DNA from: Pseudovirgaria hyperparasitica
Taxonomy: Eukaryota > Ascomycota > Dothideomycetes > Acrospermales > Acrospermaceae
NCBI RefSeq assembly: GCF_010093815.1
Contig: NW_022985555.1
Coordinates: 742,186 to 806,185 of the forward strand
Length of the DNA: 64,000 nt
Direction: 5' to 3'
Positions within the stretch are counted from its first letter, which is position 1; the number at the start of each line of letters is the position of its first letter. Made by a program: the position numbers and the translations under genes. Below are positions 1 to 10,973 of this stretch, piece after piece. The notes under the pieces are model-generated. The model worked only from the letters and a program-made list of their open reading frames with translations. It was not told the DNA's origin and did no database searches.

Positions 1-897
1 TTCCGTACAGCACTCGCGACGTGTTCAAATCCACCAGACACGCCTCCTTCCAGCGACAACATCGAACCCAAAAGCGACCAGCCCGACGAACCCTCCACAA
101 CAACCTCAGAACCACGCGCTCAGCCAACAGTCTCCACACCATTCCGCAACCCATACCAACCCTCCACACCATCCACCACAAAGTCACGCCCGCATCCTCC
201 CCCATTCCGAACTCCCCAGTCAATCGCCCGTCCGAACGCGCCACAGCAAAGTCTTCGCCCTCAACCACAAACATCCCACGTCTCAACACCCACGTCAACC
301 TCTCTCTCCCTACGCACCTCCCATCTCCGCACCCAGATCCACACTCTCAACCAAGCAATCCAACTGCTCTCCAACCCCGACTCGGACACCCACCTCCTCG
401 ACCTGACCTCGAAATGGCGCAGCGCATCCCGCCTCGCGGCCGAAGAGCTCTTCGCCTCCTCCCGCGAGCGCGTGCAGCGCATGGGTGGCGTAAGCGCCTG
501 GAAGGACAAAGAGCGCGAGGGACGCACACGCATGCTCACCTGGGAGGAAGAACGACTCGACGAAGAGAACGGGCTGGAATCTTCGGATTCCGAGGCATCT
601 GATGACGAGGACGGAGCGAACGACGACGACGGCGACGACGAGGGTGAGAATAAGAGATTGAGTCCAGAGGAGAGAGATATGCGCCGGGAGGCTAGACGTG
701 AAGCTCGCACCATCGCACGCGAGCGACTGAGTGCGATGAAAGCTCAGATCCGCGAGCGACGACGGGCGGAGGACTACGCAGCGAGTATGGAGGTGAACAG
801 CGATGAGAGCTTCACCCTGGACATGATGCTGAGGGCATTGAATGTGGATCTGGATGTGATCGGATACTCGAAGGCAGTGCAGGGGTGGGTAGGGTAG
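1..897 (+). CDS. sfr1: Sfr1/Mei5-like recombination mediator, 3' part
   Basis: The frame is open from base 1 to the TAG at 895-897, so the gene enters from outside the window and its start is missing; 298 residues are visible. The first ~100 residues are Pro/Ser/Thr-rich and disordered. They are followed by a helical segment (LRTQIHTLNQAIQLL), a Lys/Arg/Glu-rich stretch with an acidic Asp/Glu run, and a conserved-looking C-terminus (FTLDMMLRALNVDLDVIGY). This arrangement and C-terminal block match the Sfr1/Mei5 (Dds20) family. That family pairs with Swi5 in the nucleus and stimulates Rad51/Dmc1 strand exchange. The family call rests on recognising the C-terminal motif; no alignment was run. 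Confidence 0.8.
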   Translation, partial: FRTALATCSNPPDTPPSSDNIEPKSDQPDEPSTTTSEPRAQPTVSTPFRNPYQPSTPSTTKSRPHPPPFRTPQSIARPNAPQQSLRPQPQTSHVSTPTSTSLSLRTSHLRTQIHTLNQAIQLLSNPDSDTHLLDLTSKWRSASRLAAEELFASSRERVQRMGGVSAWKDKEREGRTRMLTWEEERLDEENGLESSDSEASDDEDGANDDDGDDEGENKRLSPEERDMRREARREARTIARERLSAMKAQIRERRRAEDYAASMEVNSDESFTLDMMLRALNVDLDVIGYSKAVQGWVG

Positions 898-1717
898 GGT
901 AGGAGTGAAGACTCCACACGAACATTCAACGGAATCACCCTACAGGAAAACGTGCCATGTAGTACACATGGTTTATTGACGATATGACTTATGCGATATA
1001 TGATATGTCTGATGGGTATGGGATGTACGGCGTTATGGAAAGGACGGCGTAGTATTTGCTATAGATGACGGAGAAGGCAGTATTTGTGAGGTAGGATGAA
1101 TTGCGAGGTAGTTGATTGGAGAGTCAGAATTACACATGTATGATACCCTACATCTTAGTCCTTCTAAGCATGATATTCCCCAGAACAAGTCCTTCGCAAT
1201 GGACAGAATTTTGCCCGCATGGCGCTACAAACAGCGAAAAAATCAAACCCCTGATTTCAAAGTTACGCGCCATACATCTCATTCACGACTTCCCATGGAT
1301 GGGATTCTAGTTGTTTCCCTTTCTAGCTATGTGTTGGTGTTGATATCTTCTCATCTCCTGGAAACGTGCATCACATCACGTTACGCGAACTGCCATTGCA
1401 AACTCCTGATAGTAATGCAACTCGTAGCCCTAAATAAAAGTTCTCTATTTTCCCAGGATATCTCAAAAGTAGATTCTACCGCTCTAACAAGCACCTTTGT
1501 AGGTGTGTGTGTGTGTGTGTGTCTCATATATCCCCATCTCATCTGTACTGCTGCTATACACGCACGTACCAAAAATGCCGCTAGAACTCAAATCCTAAAC
1601 ACATATACCCTTTTCCGCGCGTGGAAAAAACAGATGCTGAAACTCCAAAAAGAAAAGGAAAATCGCTGTCCAGATATGCTGCAAGGTAAAATCGTGATTG
1701 AGAGGTTTGGGGAACGT
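898..1717. other. Intergenic, with (GT)10 microsatellite
   Basis: This stretch separates the 3' ends of the Sfr1-like gene and the PAF-acetylhydrolase-like gene, which converge. It contains a clean (GT)10 tract at 1503-1522. A long plus-strand frame crosses it, but that frame lacks an ATG at its head, runs through the GT tract and ends inside the hydrolase, so I treat it as non-coding. Confidence 0.6.
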
Positions 1718-3373
1718 TCACCCTCTCGCTTCCACCTCCTGAGGCTGGTGTGCTTGCTGTTGTGAGCCGCCATGGTCCTTTATGACTTCGCTCAGCAACG
1801 CCCCTTTACCGACGCCGTCTGAGTCGGAGCTGACTTCCTTGAGCACCTCCTCGCTGTCGTCTGTTGTCCTCAGCGCCACCCAGCCCTTTACGCCCCCCTT
1901 CGTGTCCAAGATCTTCCAATCGCCCCTTTGATCATCGTTGACTACGACTTGTGCGTCGTTATTGTGCTCTTCTTCTTCGCGATCAATCACGCTCGTCGGC
2001 GCTACGTCAAATCCGCTTTGGCGTAGCACTTGCAGTATGGCGCGCACGTTGAGCTTCAGCATACGTTCTGGGTCTTCGGCTTTGAACATCTTCTTTGTGA
2101 GCCAAGGGAAGAGGATGCTGAAATCGCTTTGGCTCAGGTGCGCGCTACCAACTGGGTAGAAGAGGTGCGGCGGCGCTTGTGCCGGGTTCTTCGGGGGCGC
2201 AGCCGGGTTCTCGGATACGGCTTGCATTGTCACGGCGAGGTGCTCGCTCCACTTGAAGAAGCCTTCGGAGAGGATGGCGAGCAGGTTTGCGCCGCCCGGC
2301 CCGCCAGGCGTGAAGCACGGCAGCGGTTTTGACCATAGCCAGGCTGTACTGGGAGATTGCATGGGTAGACACCAGGGGTCAAGGAGAGTGGCTGGCGTAT
2401 GTGGTGTGATCTGCCGCACCAGCGAAGACGACTCAAGGGGTGTGTAGAGCGGAGAGAATCCCTCTTTCTCAGGATCTGGGCGATAGAAGACGGATTTGAG
2501 GAATTGATAGACAGTGGCGCCGCCGAAAGAGTGACCCGCGAACGCGATGGAGCCAGGGTTGTGCACGGCGAGTGTGTCTTTAAACATGGACAGCACTTCG
2601 TTCACGTCGTTCCGGCGCCACGAGACGCTGTTCGGGTCCATGTTCTTCGGCGCGCTGCCGGTGTCGATCTTCACGATGGCGTCATGAACGAGACCCATTT
2701 CCCAAAGTCGCGTTCGTAGCTGTTCATCTCGCGCACGCCAGAGTTCCGGGGATGGGTTGTGAGACATGCGGATGTAAGGAATGGTCCGGGCTTTTGTCTT
2801 TTCAGTCGCTCGAATGTGCGCAGTTGGAGCACTACCGTCGCGATGATCGGTGGCTATGACGACCATGCCGTGAGAGGCAAGTGAGCCGCACAGGTGTGAA
2901 TATGCGTTGCGCGAGCCACCGAGGCCGTGGGAGAAGATCATGACAGGCCATCGAGTGTTACTTGTGTTGTGGAGGAGCGGTGCGTTACGGTGGACGGGTA
3001 TTGTTACATAGGAGAGGAGCTGAGGCAGTAATCTGCAGTAGTTATGAGTATATGTAGATACTGCCAATGATCATGTTATAGTCACATACGAGATGGCTTC
3101 CGCAATTGCTGAGCTTGCTCCGAGGAATTGAGAGTATGCGGCTACGTAGCGCTTTTGCGGGTTAGGTAACCATCGCACAGGCCGGTAAGTCGTAGATTTC
3201 TCGCATGGATAGAAGATTCGAAAGGCTACAGTGCCAATATCGTCACCGACAGGAGCCGGGCTGGGTGTATCAAGCTGATCAGCAGGTAATTCGACATCTA
3301 CCGAACCAACTGCGTATGGCCCGGTGTAGGCTGGGAAAGCCGGGGTTGGATTGAGGGACGAAAGCCACGACAT
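1718..3373 (-). CDS. PAF-acetylhydrolase-like lipase
   Basis: Two exons, 3373-3090 and 3032-1718, are joined across a 57 bp intron with donor GTATGT and acceptor CTGCAG, giving 532 residues. The N-terminus (MSWLSSLNPTPAFPAYTGP) is typical of fungal platelet-activating-factor acetylhydrolase II proteins. HGLGG (oxyanion region, about residues 130-134) is followed by the nucleophile elbow GHSFGG with Ser near residue 263; an Asp in LLDPW and a His in PVGSAH could complete the triad. The family hydrolyses short or oxidised sn-2 acyl groups of phospholipids; the substrate here is unknown. There is no obvious signal peptide. The ~130 residues after the hydrolase core are acidic and variable. Confidence is high for the fold, moderate for the substrate class. 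Confidence 0.88.
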
Positions 3374-4415
3374 CGCGTTTCTATGAGGTATGAGACGACG
3401 AGAAGAAAGACAGACGAAGACGAGCGTGTGAGTGAGGAGGAAGACGAGTGTGAGGCGCAGTCGTATTGGAACGAGGTCTCAAGCGGATGAGGCGTAGGTG
3501 TCGGACATGATAGGCAGGGATTACAGATGAATGGATGGTTCGTGTGCCCTTTTTACGGAAAAGGTGACGAAGGCACGCGACAATGGCTGACGGCGATTGG
3601 GAGACAAATTTTCCAATGCCTGCGCGGGCTTGTTGAGTAGGCTGTAGTAGTGTAGTGTATAATAGGGCGGAGACAACGGCAACGTTAATAGCATCGGGAA
3701 TTCAACCCAAAATTGAACAAATGACGTATCACCACCACCACCTGAGACCTCACACTATAACGTACCACTCCTGGCGTCTCTTCGCCGCCAACTATCTATA
3801 TATCTTTCGTTGGGATTCAGCATACATCGTCGATTTCCACTTTAGTCAGACCCAAATCAGCCCTGAAGCTTGATGTGGCGCTGACGTACCCGGATAGTCG
3901 TCGCGAATTTTACAGCCTGGCATCTAAGGCTACTGACAAGGCTTTTAGTCTAGGCCCTGCAAGCGGGGTTTTGGCGAACGCGAGCGAATTTATTGGAAGG
4001 TTTTCACCTTAGACTTGTCGGTTTAAATGAGAATGGTAGCTTGAATAATTCTGCTACGAGGTCGTATAGATAAACCAAGTCCATCTACTACATAGGTAAT
4101 AGGTCCCTTTTCCACTTCGATGTTGCGATGAATTGGTCGCGACACATGCTGTCCGGGCTCCGTGGGCACCAAGACGCCGCTGAACGACCCGAACGATCGC
4201 CGTCCCGCACCACGGTCATCTTCCAAACTCCTGAATTGTATGAGTTCAATGCTGCTTGGTACATACAAAGGCCGTGAATCACGTGTGAGATTGCAGAATC
4301 CGTTACTTGTAACGCCATTCCAATACCCCGACTCCTTCCAACAATTTTATAAAACAACGCTGTCATAAGATTGTGTCGTGCTCCAGGATAGTGATACAAG
4401 CATTCGGAGCGCCAT
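3374..4415. other. Intergenic; lipase promoter and bZIP 3' flank
   Basis: This stretch holds the upstream region of the lipase gene and the 3' flank of the bZIP gene. The frames seen here are short, overlap one another and show no family motif. No repeat or RNA gene was recognised. Confidence 0.5.
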
Positions 4416-6311
4416 TCAGTAGGCGCTGATGATAGAAGCATTGAAGGCAGCGTCTACATCGTTAGGTCGGAAACCTGGCGAGCGTCCAAGGCACATGCAT
4501 CTGTTCACAAGCTCTGGAGAGCAATTAGCAGCTATCCTTTGTGTGTGCTAGACCTGGGCGACATACCTTCGCAGAGCTTCTGCACGTCAATCGTAACCGA
4601 CCGTTTGGGCTTGTTCGGCTTCATCGGGAAACTCATGTTATAGAATCCATCCATATTCATCGCACCCATCATGCCTGATCCAAAGCCAAATCCCGTTTCT
4701 GGTTGGCCGTCATTCGTTGAATTCGGCGTGTGTACCCCTGTGCTCTCACTGCGCGGATAGCTACCCGAATGACCACTCGTCAAGCTCGCACTCCTATTCC
4801 CATCCACACTGGTCAACAGACTCCCACTCCTGCTTCTTGGTGGTGCTAATGACATCGCAGTATTATTCATCATCCCCAAATCCATGGCCAGTGGCCCGCT
4901 GACATCCTCAAACGCGCGCGATAGCGGCGCGTCAAGCAGCGCATCCGCAAACGAGCTCTGCGGATCGATCCGACACCCCTTCTCCTCGAGATAGCCCTGG
5001 ACATCATGCGCATCGAACCAATCGCCCTGGAACTCGCGCAGATCCAATTCGATATCTCGCATATGCCCCTTGTCATCCATCAGGAGGCCCCGGTACGGAA
5101 TTGGTCCAATGCGCCGCACTGTCCAACCGTTCAAGATCGGAAGCACATTTCCATTCACGTCGCGCCGTGGGTAATGCGTGCCTGCGCCGCCTAGATGAAT
5201 GAACGGTGTTTCCCAGAATTCCAGACTTTCGTGTTGACCGCGTTTCAGGAGCGCTTGGAAGCGCCCAGCGATCTCTTCGTGTGGCGCAGTGAGGAGAGAG
5301 AGACGGAAAACCTTCTCATAACGACCGGGACGGTACGCTTTGCTACTAACTAGCTGGTATGCGCGCTCGATGGAGTAGCGCTGAAGACGGCGGGCGAAAG
5401 TCGTTTCCTGAAAGGAGTAGGTACAGGGTGTGGCGAGGATATTGTCGCCATATGGGGAGGGTACATGTTTTGGTGAAGGGGTGGAGACATTGTTTACGTG
5501 ATACGATGTATGCTGGTCATGGGAGATGAGGCCAAAGGGCAGCAGGTCTTGGTGATGATGTGACTGATGATGGCTTGGCGGCGGAGGAAGAGGATCAGTA
5601 GGGAGGCCGGAGAGGTACGATGATATGACATCTCGTTGGTGAAGATCATATTCGCGGCCTTGGAACATGCGGGCGTAACCAAAGCCCATATCGAGTTGAT
5701 CGTGCTCTGGTTGTGCAAAGTTTGGAGTAGGTGGCATGGCAATGTTGTTTTGTGGTGGTGCTTGTGGTTCAGATACAGTTGGCTCGGGCTGAACATCTTC
5801 AATACCTTCTTGATCATCATCCTGTGACGCGTTGGCAGCAGTGTCTTGAGCAAGCTGGCCGAACATCTCAGTCGCGGCTTGGAGTTCTTTCGCGAGCTGG
5901 GGGCGGAGAGCAAGAATACCAGAGTTGATAGCTGAGTCGTTGAATTGCAGAAGTGTCTTGTTCATTTGTTCCACTACACTTTCAAGGCCAGATACTTGCT
6001 TCTTGAGAGACGAGATAGTGGACTCCTTACGCTGGCGGTAGGCTCGTTGAGCAAGACGGATTTGTGTTCGTCGACGCTAAATCACCGTCAGTATGCGATG
6101 CATTCTGAAATGTGATCCAGCACGATAGATGAATAATTCTAGAAGTATGGGAACTCACATCTGCGGCAGTGGCATCTTGAGTATCCACACGTGGTCGGCC
6201 TCTCTTTTTGTGTGAGGAACCATTATCCTCTTCGGCACTAAGTGTTTTTCTTGATCGCTTCCGTGGATTAGTCTGCTCCTCGCTGTCAGAAGAATGGGAA
6301 TCTTTGCCCAT
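4416..6311 (-). CDS. bZIP transcription factor
   Basis: Three exons, 6311-6159, 6076-4567 and 4513-4416, encode 586 residues; the introns are 82 bp (donor GTGAGT) and 53 bp (donor GTATGT). The first splice assembles the basic region: GRPRVDTQDATAAD is followed by RRRTQIRLAQRAYRQRKES and then a leucine-rich coiled coil (about residues 45-95). The middle is Pro/Gln/Asn/His-rich. Skipping the last intron would end the protein 18 residues into a meaningless tail; splicing it restores CMCLGRSPGFRPNDVDAAF, a C-terminal block common in this fungal bZIP group. It should act as a nuclear DNA-binding regulator; its target genes cannot be read from the sequence. Confidence 0.9.
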
Positions 6312-7361
6312 GGTGACTTCGATGATGGCTCAAGATGGCACTTGGAGTCAATCAAGTCAATCAAGAATCGTGCGTAATCTAGCAGACACAAGACGTGGAA
6401 TCCCCGCTGAGTAGTATACCAGATCGGGTAGACCTGACCTTGACTGCAGCAGCTTCAGCAGTCTAAGTAAACACCGCTTGGCGTACGAGGACCACCCATC
6501 ACCATGCAAGCATACGTCTATGTGCGTGGTACAATGGCGTATTGAGGTGCTGCTTGATAATCAGAAGTGAGGACTAAGGCTGAGTAACCAGGTGCCAAGA
6601 TGACTTGATCCCAGAAACAACTTGGAAGGGTAAGTTGCTATGTGGTAAGACGTGATGCGGTTTCGACTTGTAAGTGTTTGAGAAGCTCTGGGTAGAGATT
6701 GTGGTCGGAAGATTGATGTCACCACGAGGTTATCGGTTAGGCAGATTTCTTCGAGATGACAGAGTTGACCTTGCAAAATGCTCATAAGTTGATCCGAAGC
6801 CGACTAGACGAGGTTCGACATGAGTACTATCATCGCCCTAGGAACGAATGCGAAGTTGTAGAGTTGAGGAGAGGATCCAGAGATTTACGGAGAGACGAGG
6901 AGATTACTGATCCATCCCATTCTCCGCCCCACGCCCGCTAGAAAGGAGAATTGCTTGGAGAAGCCTTTGACAGGGTGCTGCAAGGTTGTACCTAAAAGGT
7001 CGATTTTTGCGACGATCATGCCTCCAAAGCTTCCGGAGAGGCGCAAGAAGTGGGTCGGACCTGGGGGCATTCCTGGGGGACCTGAGCGGCCTGGACCAGC
7101 CCAGTGTCAGTATTACGGGCGTAACCATAAACCACACCACACACACCACTAGGTAGATGTGGATAGGGACGTAAATCTATATAGTACCCTTATACATTGT
7201 CATATAACCAGCTACACTTACAACCTCAATGGCCGCCATGACTACCAAAGATTGAAAGTACCCTACGCGGCACGGATTGCTGATGACTGCCAAGAACATC
7301 TTCGACTGGGCTGGGTGGGCTAGGTTTGCAGGTAATAACGACAATGGCAGGAATCATCTTT
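6312..7361. other. Intergenic; bZIP promoter
   Basis: About 1 kb lies between the bZIP start and the 3' end of the mitochondrial LysRS gene, both on the minus strand. Short frames on both strands at 6885-7152 overlap each other and resemble no family. I see no RNA gene or repeat. Confidence 0.5.
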
Positions 7362-9331
7362 TCATGTTTGCTTCTGAGTCTCATTCTGCGCATGCCCATT
7401 TCGAGACATAGCTACATAGTTTCGCAGTGAGCCAAATGGCAGTACATCTGCTATTCTCTCGGCTCCTGAGAAGAGCATCACCAGTCGATCAATGCCGCAG
7501 CCCAATCCCCCTGTTGGTGGCATGCCCCATTCAAGTACCTCGAGATACGATTCATCCACGTCAAGTTCATGCGCTGCCGCATCACGTCCTGCTCGAAACT
7601 TGATTTGATCCTCAAACTTGCGCCGTTGCTCAAACGGTGAATTTTCCTCTTCATAGCAATTGACTATCTCCTTGCATTCGATATACAGCTCTGCGCTGTT
7701 GGCGCAGACACGCCCTGATTCCTCGTGGTAGCTTGATTTCGCAAGGGGGGAAACGCATTCCGGGGGATGCCTGATCCACGTAGGCTCTTTACAGAGAGGT
7801 ACCAAATATTTGTCCGCGAGAAGGTCCAAAAGTTGGGGTACTGATGCTTCGAGCGGAACAGCCATATCAAGTTCTGTCATGTACTGTGAAAGAGTAGCGA
7901 GACTATGTGGCGAGCCTACATCGGGAAGAGTCCGACCAGTCTCTCGTTCGAGTATGGGGACAAAATCAATGACAGAAAACCTGTGTTCAACCCCCTGGCC
8001 AAAATCGAAATGCTTCGGTCTCATTCGGTTTGAACGTTCCTCGAGTGATCTGGCGGCATTTTGGATTCTCTGAAGAAGTTCGACAGTTCTACTCATCAAA
8101 CGTTGAAGGTCTGCCCCGGTTTCGTAAAACTCACAGATGGTGAATTCGGGATTGTGCGTTGCATCGATTCCTAAAAACGTAAGCCCAAGTCGTCGGAATC
8201 TGACAACGTCCCACATTACCTTCATTGCGGAAGACTTTGCCGATTTCAAAAACCGCATCGTTGCCTGCAACTATGAGACGCTTCAAGGATAACTCAGGCG
8301 CTATCCTCAGCTTCAGATTCGTATCATAGATTCTTTGGGCATTCACACGTGTTTCGAATGCTCGCGCATTCGCACCACCTGGTCTTCCTTCTAGTATTGG
8401 CGTCTCGACTTCCATGAAATTCATGTTTTGCAGATAGGAACGTATCTCATGCTGTATTAGAGACCGTAAATATAAAACGTCATTTTGAAACGGATTCATC
8501 AAGGCTTTAACATGAGGATATCTTGCAAGTTTTTCAGGGTCTTTCAAGTCCTCTGGTATCTGATGCAAGGACGGCGCCAGGCACGTTGGTAGTGATGTCG
8601 CCATAAGCTCGACTTGCTCATTCTTTTCGAAAGCAGTGCCAGTGATACCTTATCTATTAGCATTTGAAAAGGTTTTCTGAGTTATTGCGGCACCCACAAT
8701 ACCAATCTCCTATTCGTACAACTTTTGCAAAAGACTTGAATTCATCTAGAGTAACCCCATTACTCTCGAGTCTGTTGAACTCAAACGTAGCCTGTATTGA
8801 CCGATGTTTGCGTTCTATAGTTACAAAGGCTAACTTGGACCCATGTCTTCGAACGCCAGTTACTCGTCCTGATGTCTATTAGTTTCCAAAATGAAAGTCG
8901 TTACTCTGTGGTTATTCACCCAAACACTGGTGAACTTCTTCGCGTTCCCCTTGGTTCTGTTCCACAGGATCGTTTGTAGAGTTCAGGTGACATTGGGCAC
9001 TTCTAATAGACGTCCCAGACGGTGTTTGACCATGTCTCTTGAATGAGTGGTATTCAGGAATGTCAGAAAGAAGTTTTGTTTGCCGCGGGTAGAATGTAGA
9101 GAGATCTCCGTGTTTCCGCAATTGATCAACGCGGCGATCTCTATCGTGGTTATGAACCTTAGAGGCTATCCAATTCTTGTTCCCAATTCCATGGTGTGCC
9201 GGGATATCGACTGGTGTGCTGCACGATTGATGTTTGGCACACCTGTAAACTCGCGAATAGTGTTTTGGTACAACGGGCCGGCAGGAGGCCTGTAGGAAGG
9301 GGTATAATAGTGGGAGATGATACCCACTCAT
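7362..9331 (-). CDS. MSK1: Mitochondrial lysyl-tRNA synthetase
   Basis: Four exons, 9331-8920, 8868-8698, 8648-8220 and 8170-7362, give 606 residues with three introns of 49-51 bp, all phase 1. The N-terminus is basic and nearly free of acidic residues, as expected of a mitochondrial presequence. Next come RRVDQLRKHGDLSTFYP, an OB-fold anticodon-binding segment (GRVTGVRRHGSKLAFVTIE), class II motif 2 (FEIGKVFRNEGID, ~328-340, split by the last intron) and motif 3 (GLGCGIDRLVMLF, from ~559). It charges mitochondrial tRNA-Lys. The intron 2 acceptor was placed at ATAAG because the nearer TAG would put a stop in frame; the resulting WYC junction is the least certain point. Confidence 0.9.
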
Positions 9332-9824
9332 CCTAAGATCGCGTTAGCAGACTGCATATGAAGTCGTATGAATTTCATTCAGTGATGTGTTGCAAATATC
9401 AGTTTGGGTATAGTTGAGAAATCAATCATCCACAATGCGGATGTCATTCGCAGCGGTTCTAATGCTTTATACGTCTCATCATTTGGGAGAGGTGATTGTA
9501 TGAAATTTTACTTTTGACATACCTGGAGCGGAAGGTATCGCGGGGACTGGCATTGAGGTGCTTCGCTGTTGCGTGAGCGAAGCCATCAAGGAATATTCCG
9601 TGGGAAGAAATAGTTTTAAGACATGTCTACTCCATGCCAAGACTGGCCCAAGCTCCACGAGCCATCTTTTCCTACTACCAACTAGAAGGACCTACCTCAT
9701 TGCTCGCCATTGTCATCACCACTCACTTCAAGACTCCAACGCAGTCGTCACACAGGCCAAATTCTACGACTCAAGTCTACTCCATTGAACCTCTTCTGAA
9801 ACATACTTTTCATATTCTGTCGTC
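9332..9824. other. Divergent promoter region, LysRS / TIM10
   Basis: About 490 bp separate the starts of two divergently transcribed genes for mitochondrial proteins. No repeat or further gene was seen. Confidence 0.5.
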
Positions 9825-10171
9825 ATGTCTTGGTTAATGGGTGGCGGCCGAGCTCAGCCATCATCCGCGGAAAAGATTGCAGCAGCAGAGGCTGAGATTG
9901 AAATGGTTTCAGACATGTTCGCACGGTGTGTATACGCATATCTACGCCTACTGTAATACGCTGCTAATCACAATACAGTCTAACTCGGTCCTGCACAGCT
10001 AAATGTATCGCTGGTCAATACCGCGAGTCCGATCTCAACACGGCAGAGTCCGTGTGCCTCGATCGATGCGTGTCCAAATTTTTCGATGTCAATATGAAGG
10101 TGTCGGAAAAGATGCAACGTGAAGCTGCTGCCAAAGGAGGTATGGGCGGCATGATGGGTGGTGGTATGTGA
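9825..10171 (+). CDS. TIM10: Tim10, mitochondrial intermembrane-space chaperone
   Basis: Two exons, 9825-9925 and 9979-10171, with a 53 bp intron (donor GTGTGT, branch CTAAT, acceptor TACAG), encode 97 residues. The twin CX3C signature is complete: CTAKC, 16 residues, then CLDRC. The helices around it and a Gly/Met-rich C-terminus fit Tim10 of the small-Tim family. With Tim9 it forms the hexamer that escorts hydrophobic precursors across the mitochondrial intermembrane space to the TIM22 and SAM machineries. It is divergent from the mitochondrial LysRS gene. Confidence 0.93.
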
Positions 10172-10973
10172 TATGACGAAAAGGAAAGACCCCTTTAGCC
10201 TGCTCTGCAACCACGAGAGCAAAGACATACGAATCATGTATAGAGAAAGTGCTGGTTATATCAACGCCGAATAATAATGTATCATAGGAGAGAAGGCGTT
10301 GTGGTGCATTCGACCTGCTATGTATGGCATCCCAACTCCGTGGTCAGATTATCCTCATATTATATGTCATGGATTCGAATCAAGACAGAATCACAGATTG
10401 AAGACGTCTTCCATTGCTACCTATTCCCATCCCAGTACTGCCGTACTGCTTTCTAGACACCGGCCGCCCGGAATTTCTGATCTCCACCAGGATGAATTCC
10501 AAAGTTGCCAACAATTGACCACACAATATGACCCAAAGAACAAGCCTGCCAGGCTTTTGAAAATTTCCGATGTTTTCTTGAAGTGCTTGTACCAAATGGT
10601 TACCAATTGAACAGAAAAGAAAAAAAAACCAAAAAAGCGGAGAACGTAAAGAGCATGGTGCTTTTGCTTTCGGGTTGAAGCCCCCAAAGCCAATGCTCAT
10701 ATGCGATATGCAATACCATCAAGAGCAGGTGACGCAGAACGAAGCAATCTGGAACAGAATATCGATAGCAAGCCATAAGCTCTAGCACTCGGACTAGAGG
10801 TAAGCTTACATGTCGGAGGCGTACTTAGTAAATCGAAGCATGCGACCTCGAGCGAATGATGTCGACATGTAGAAACAAAAGTCATCTTGAGGGATAAAAA
10901 ACCAGGCATAGGTCCATGTCGTGCGTACAAAAGTCATCTTTCCACAATTGACTAGACCTGTAATGACCAACCA
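10172..10973. other. Intergenic between converging genes
   Basis: This is 3' flank of TIM10 (+) and of the Ser-rich gene (-). It contains an A-rich tract at 10615-10636. Small overlapping frames at 10299-10930 have no motif and are not called. Confidence 0.5.

Noticed and set aside
1112-1765. 217-codon plus-strand frame
   Set aside because: It begins at a non-ATG codon, runs through a (GT)10 tract as a Val-Cys run, and overlaps the lipase 3' end in antisense.
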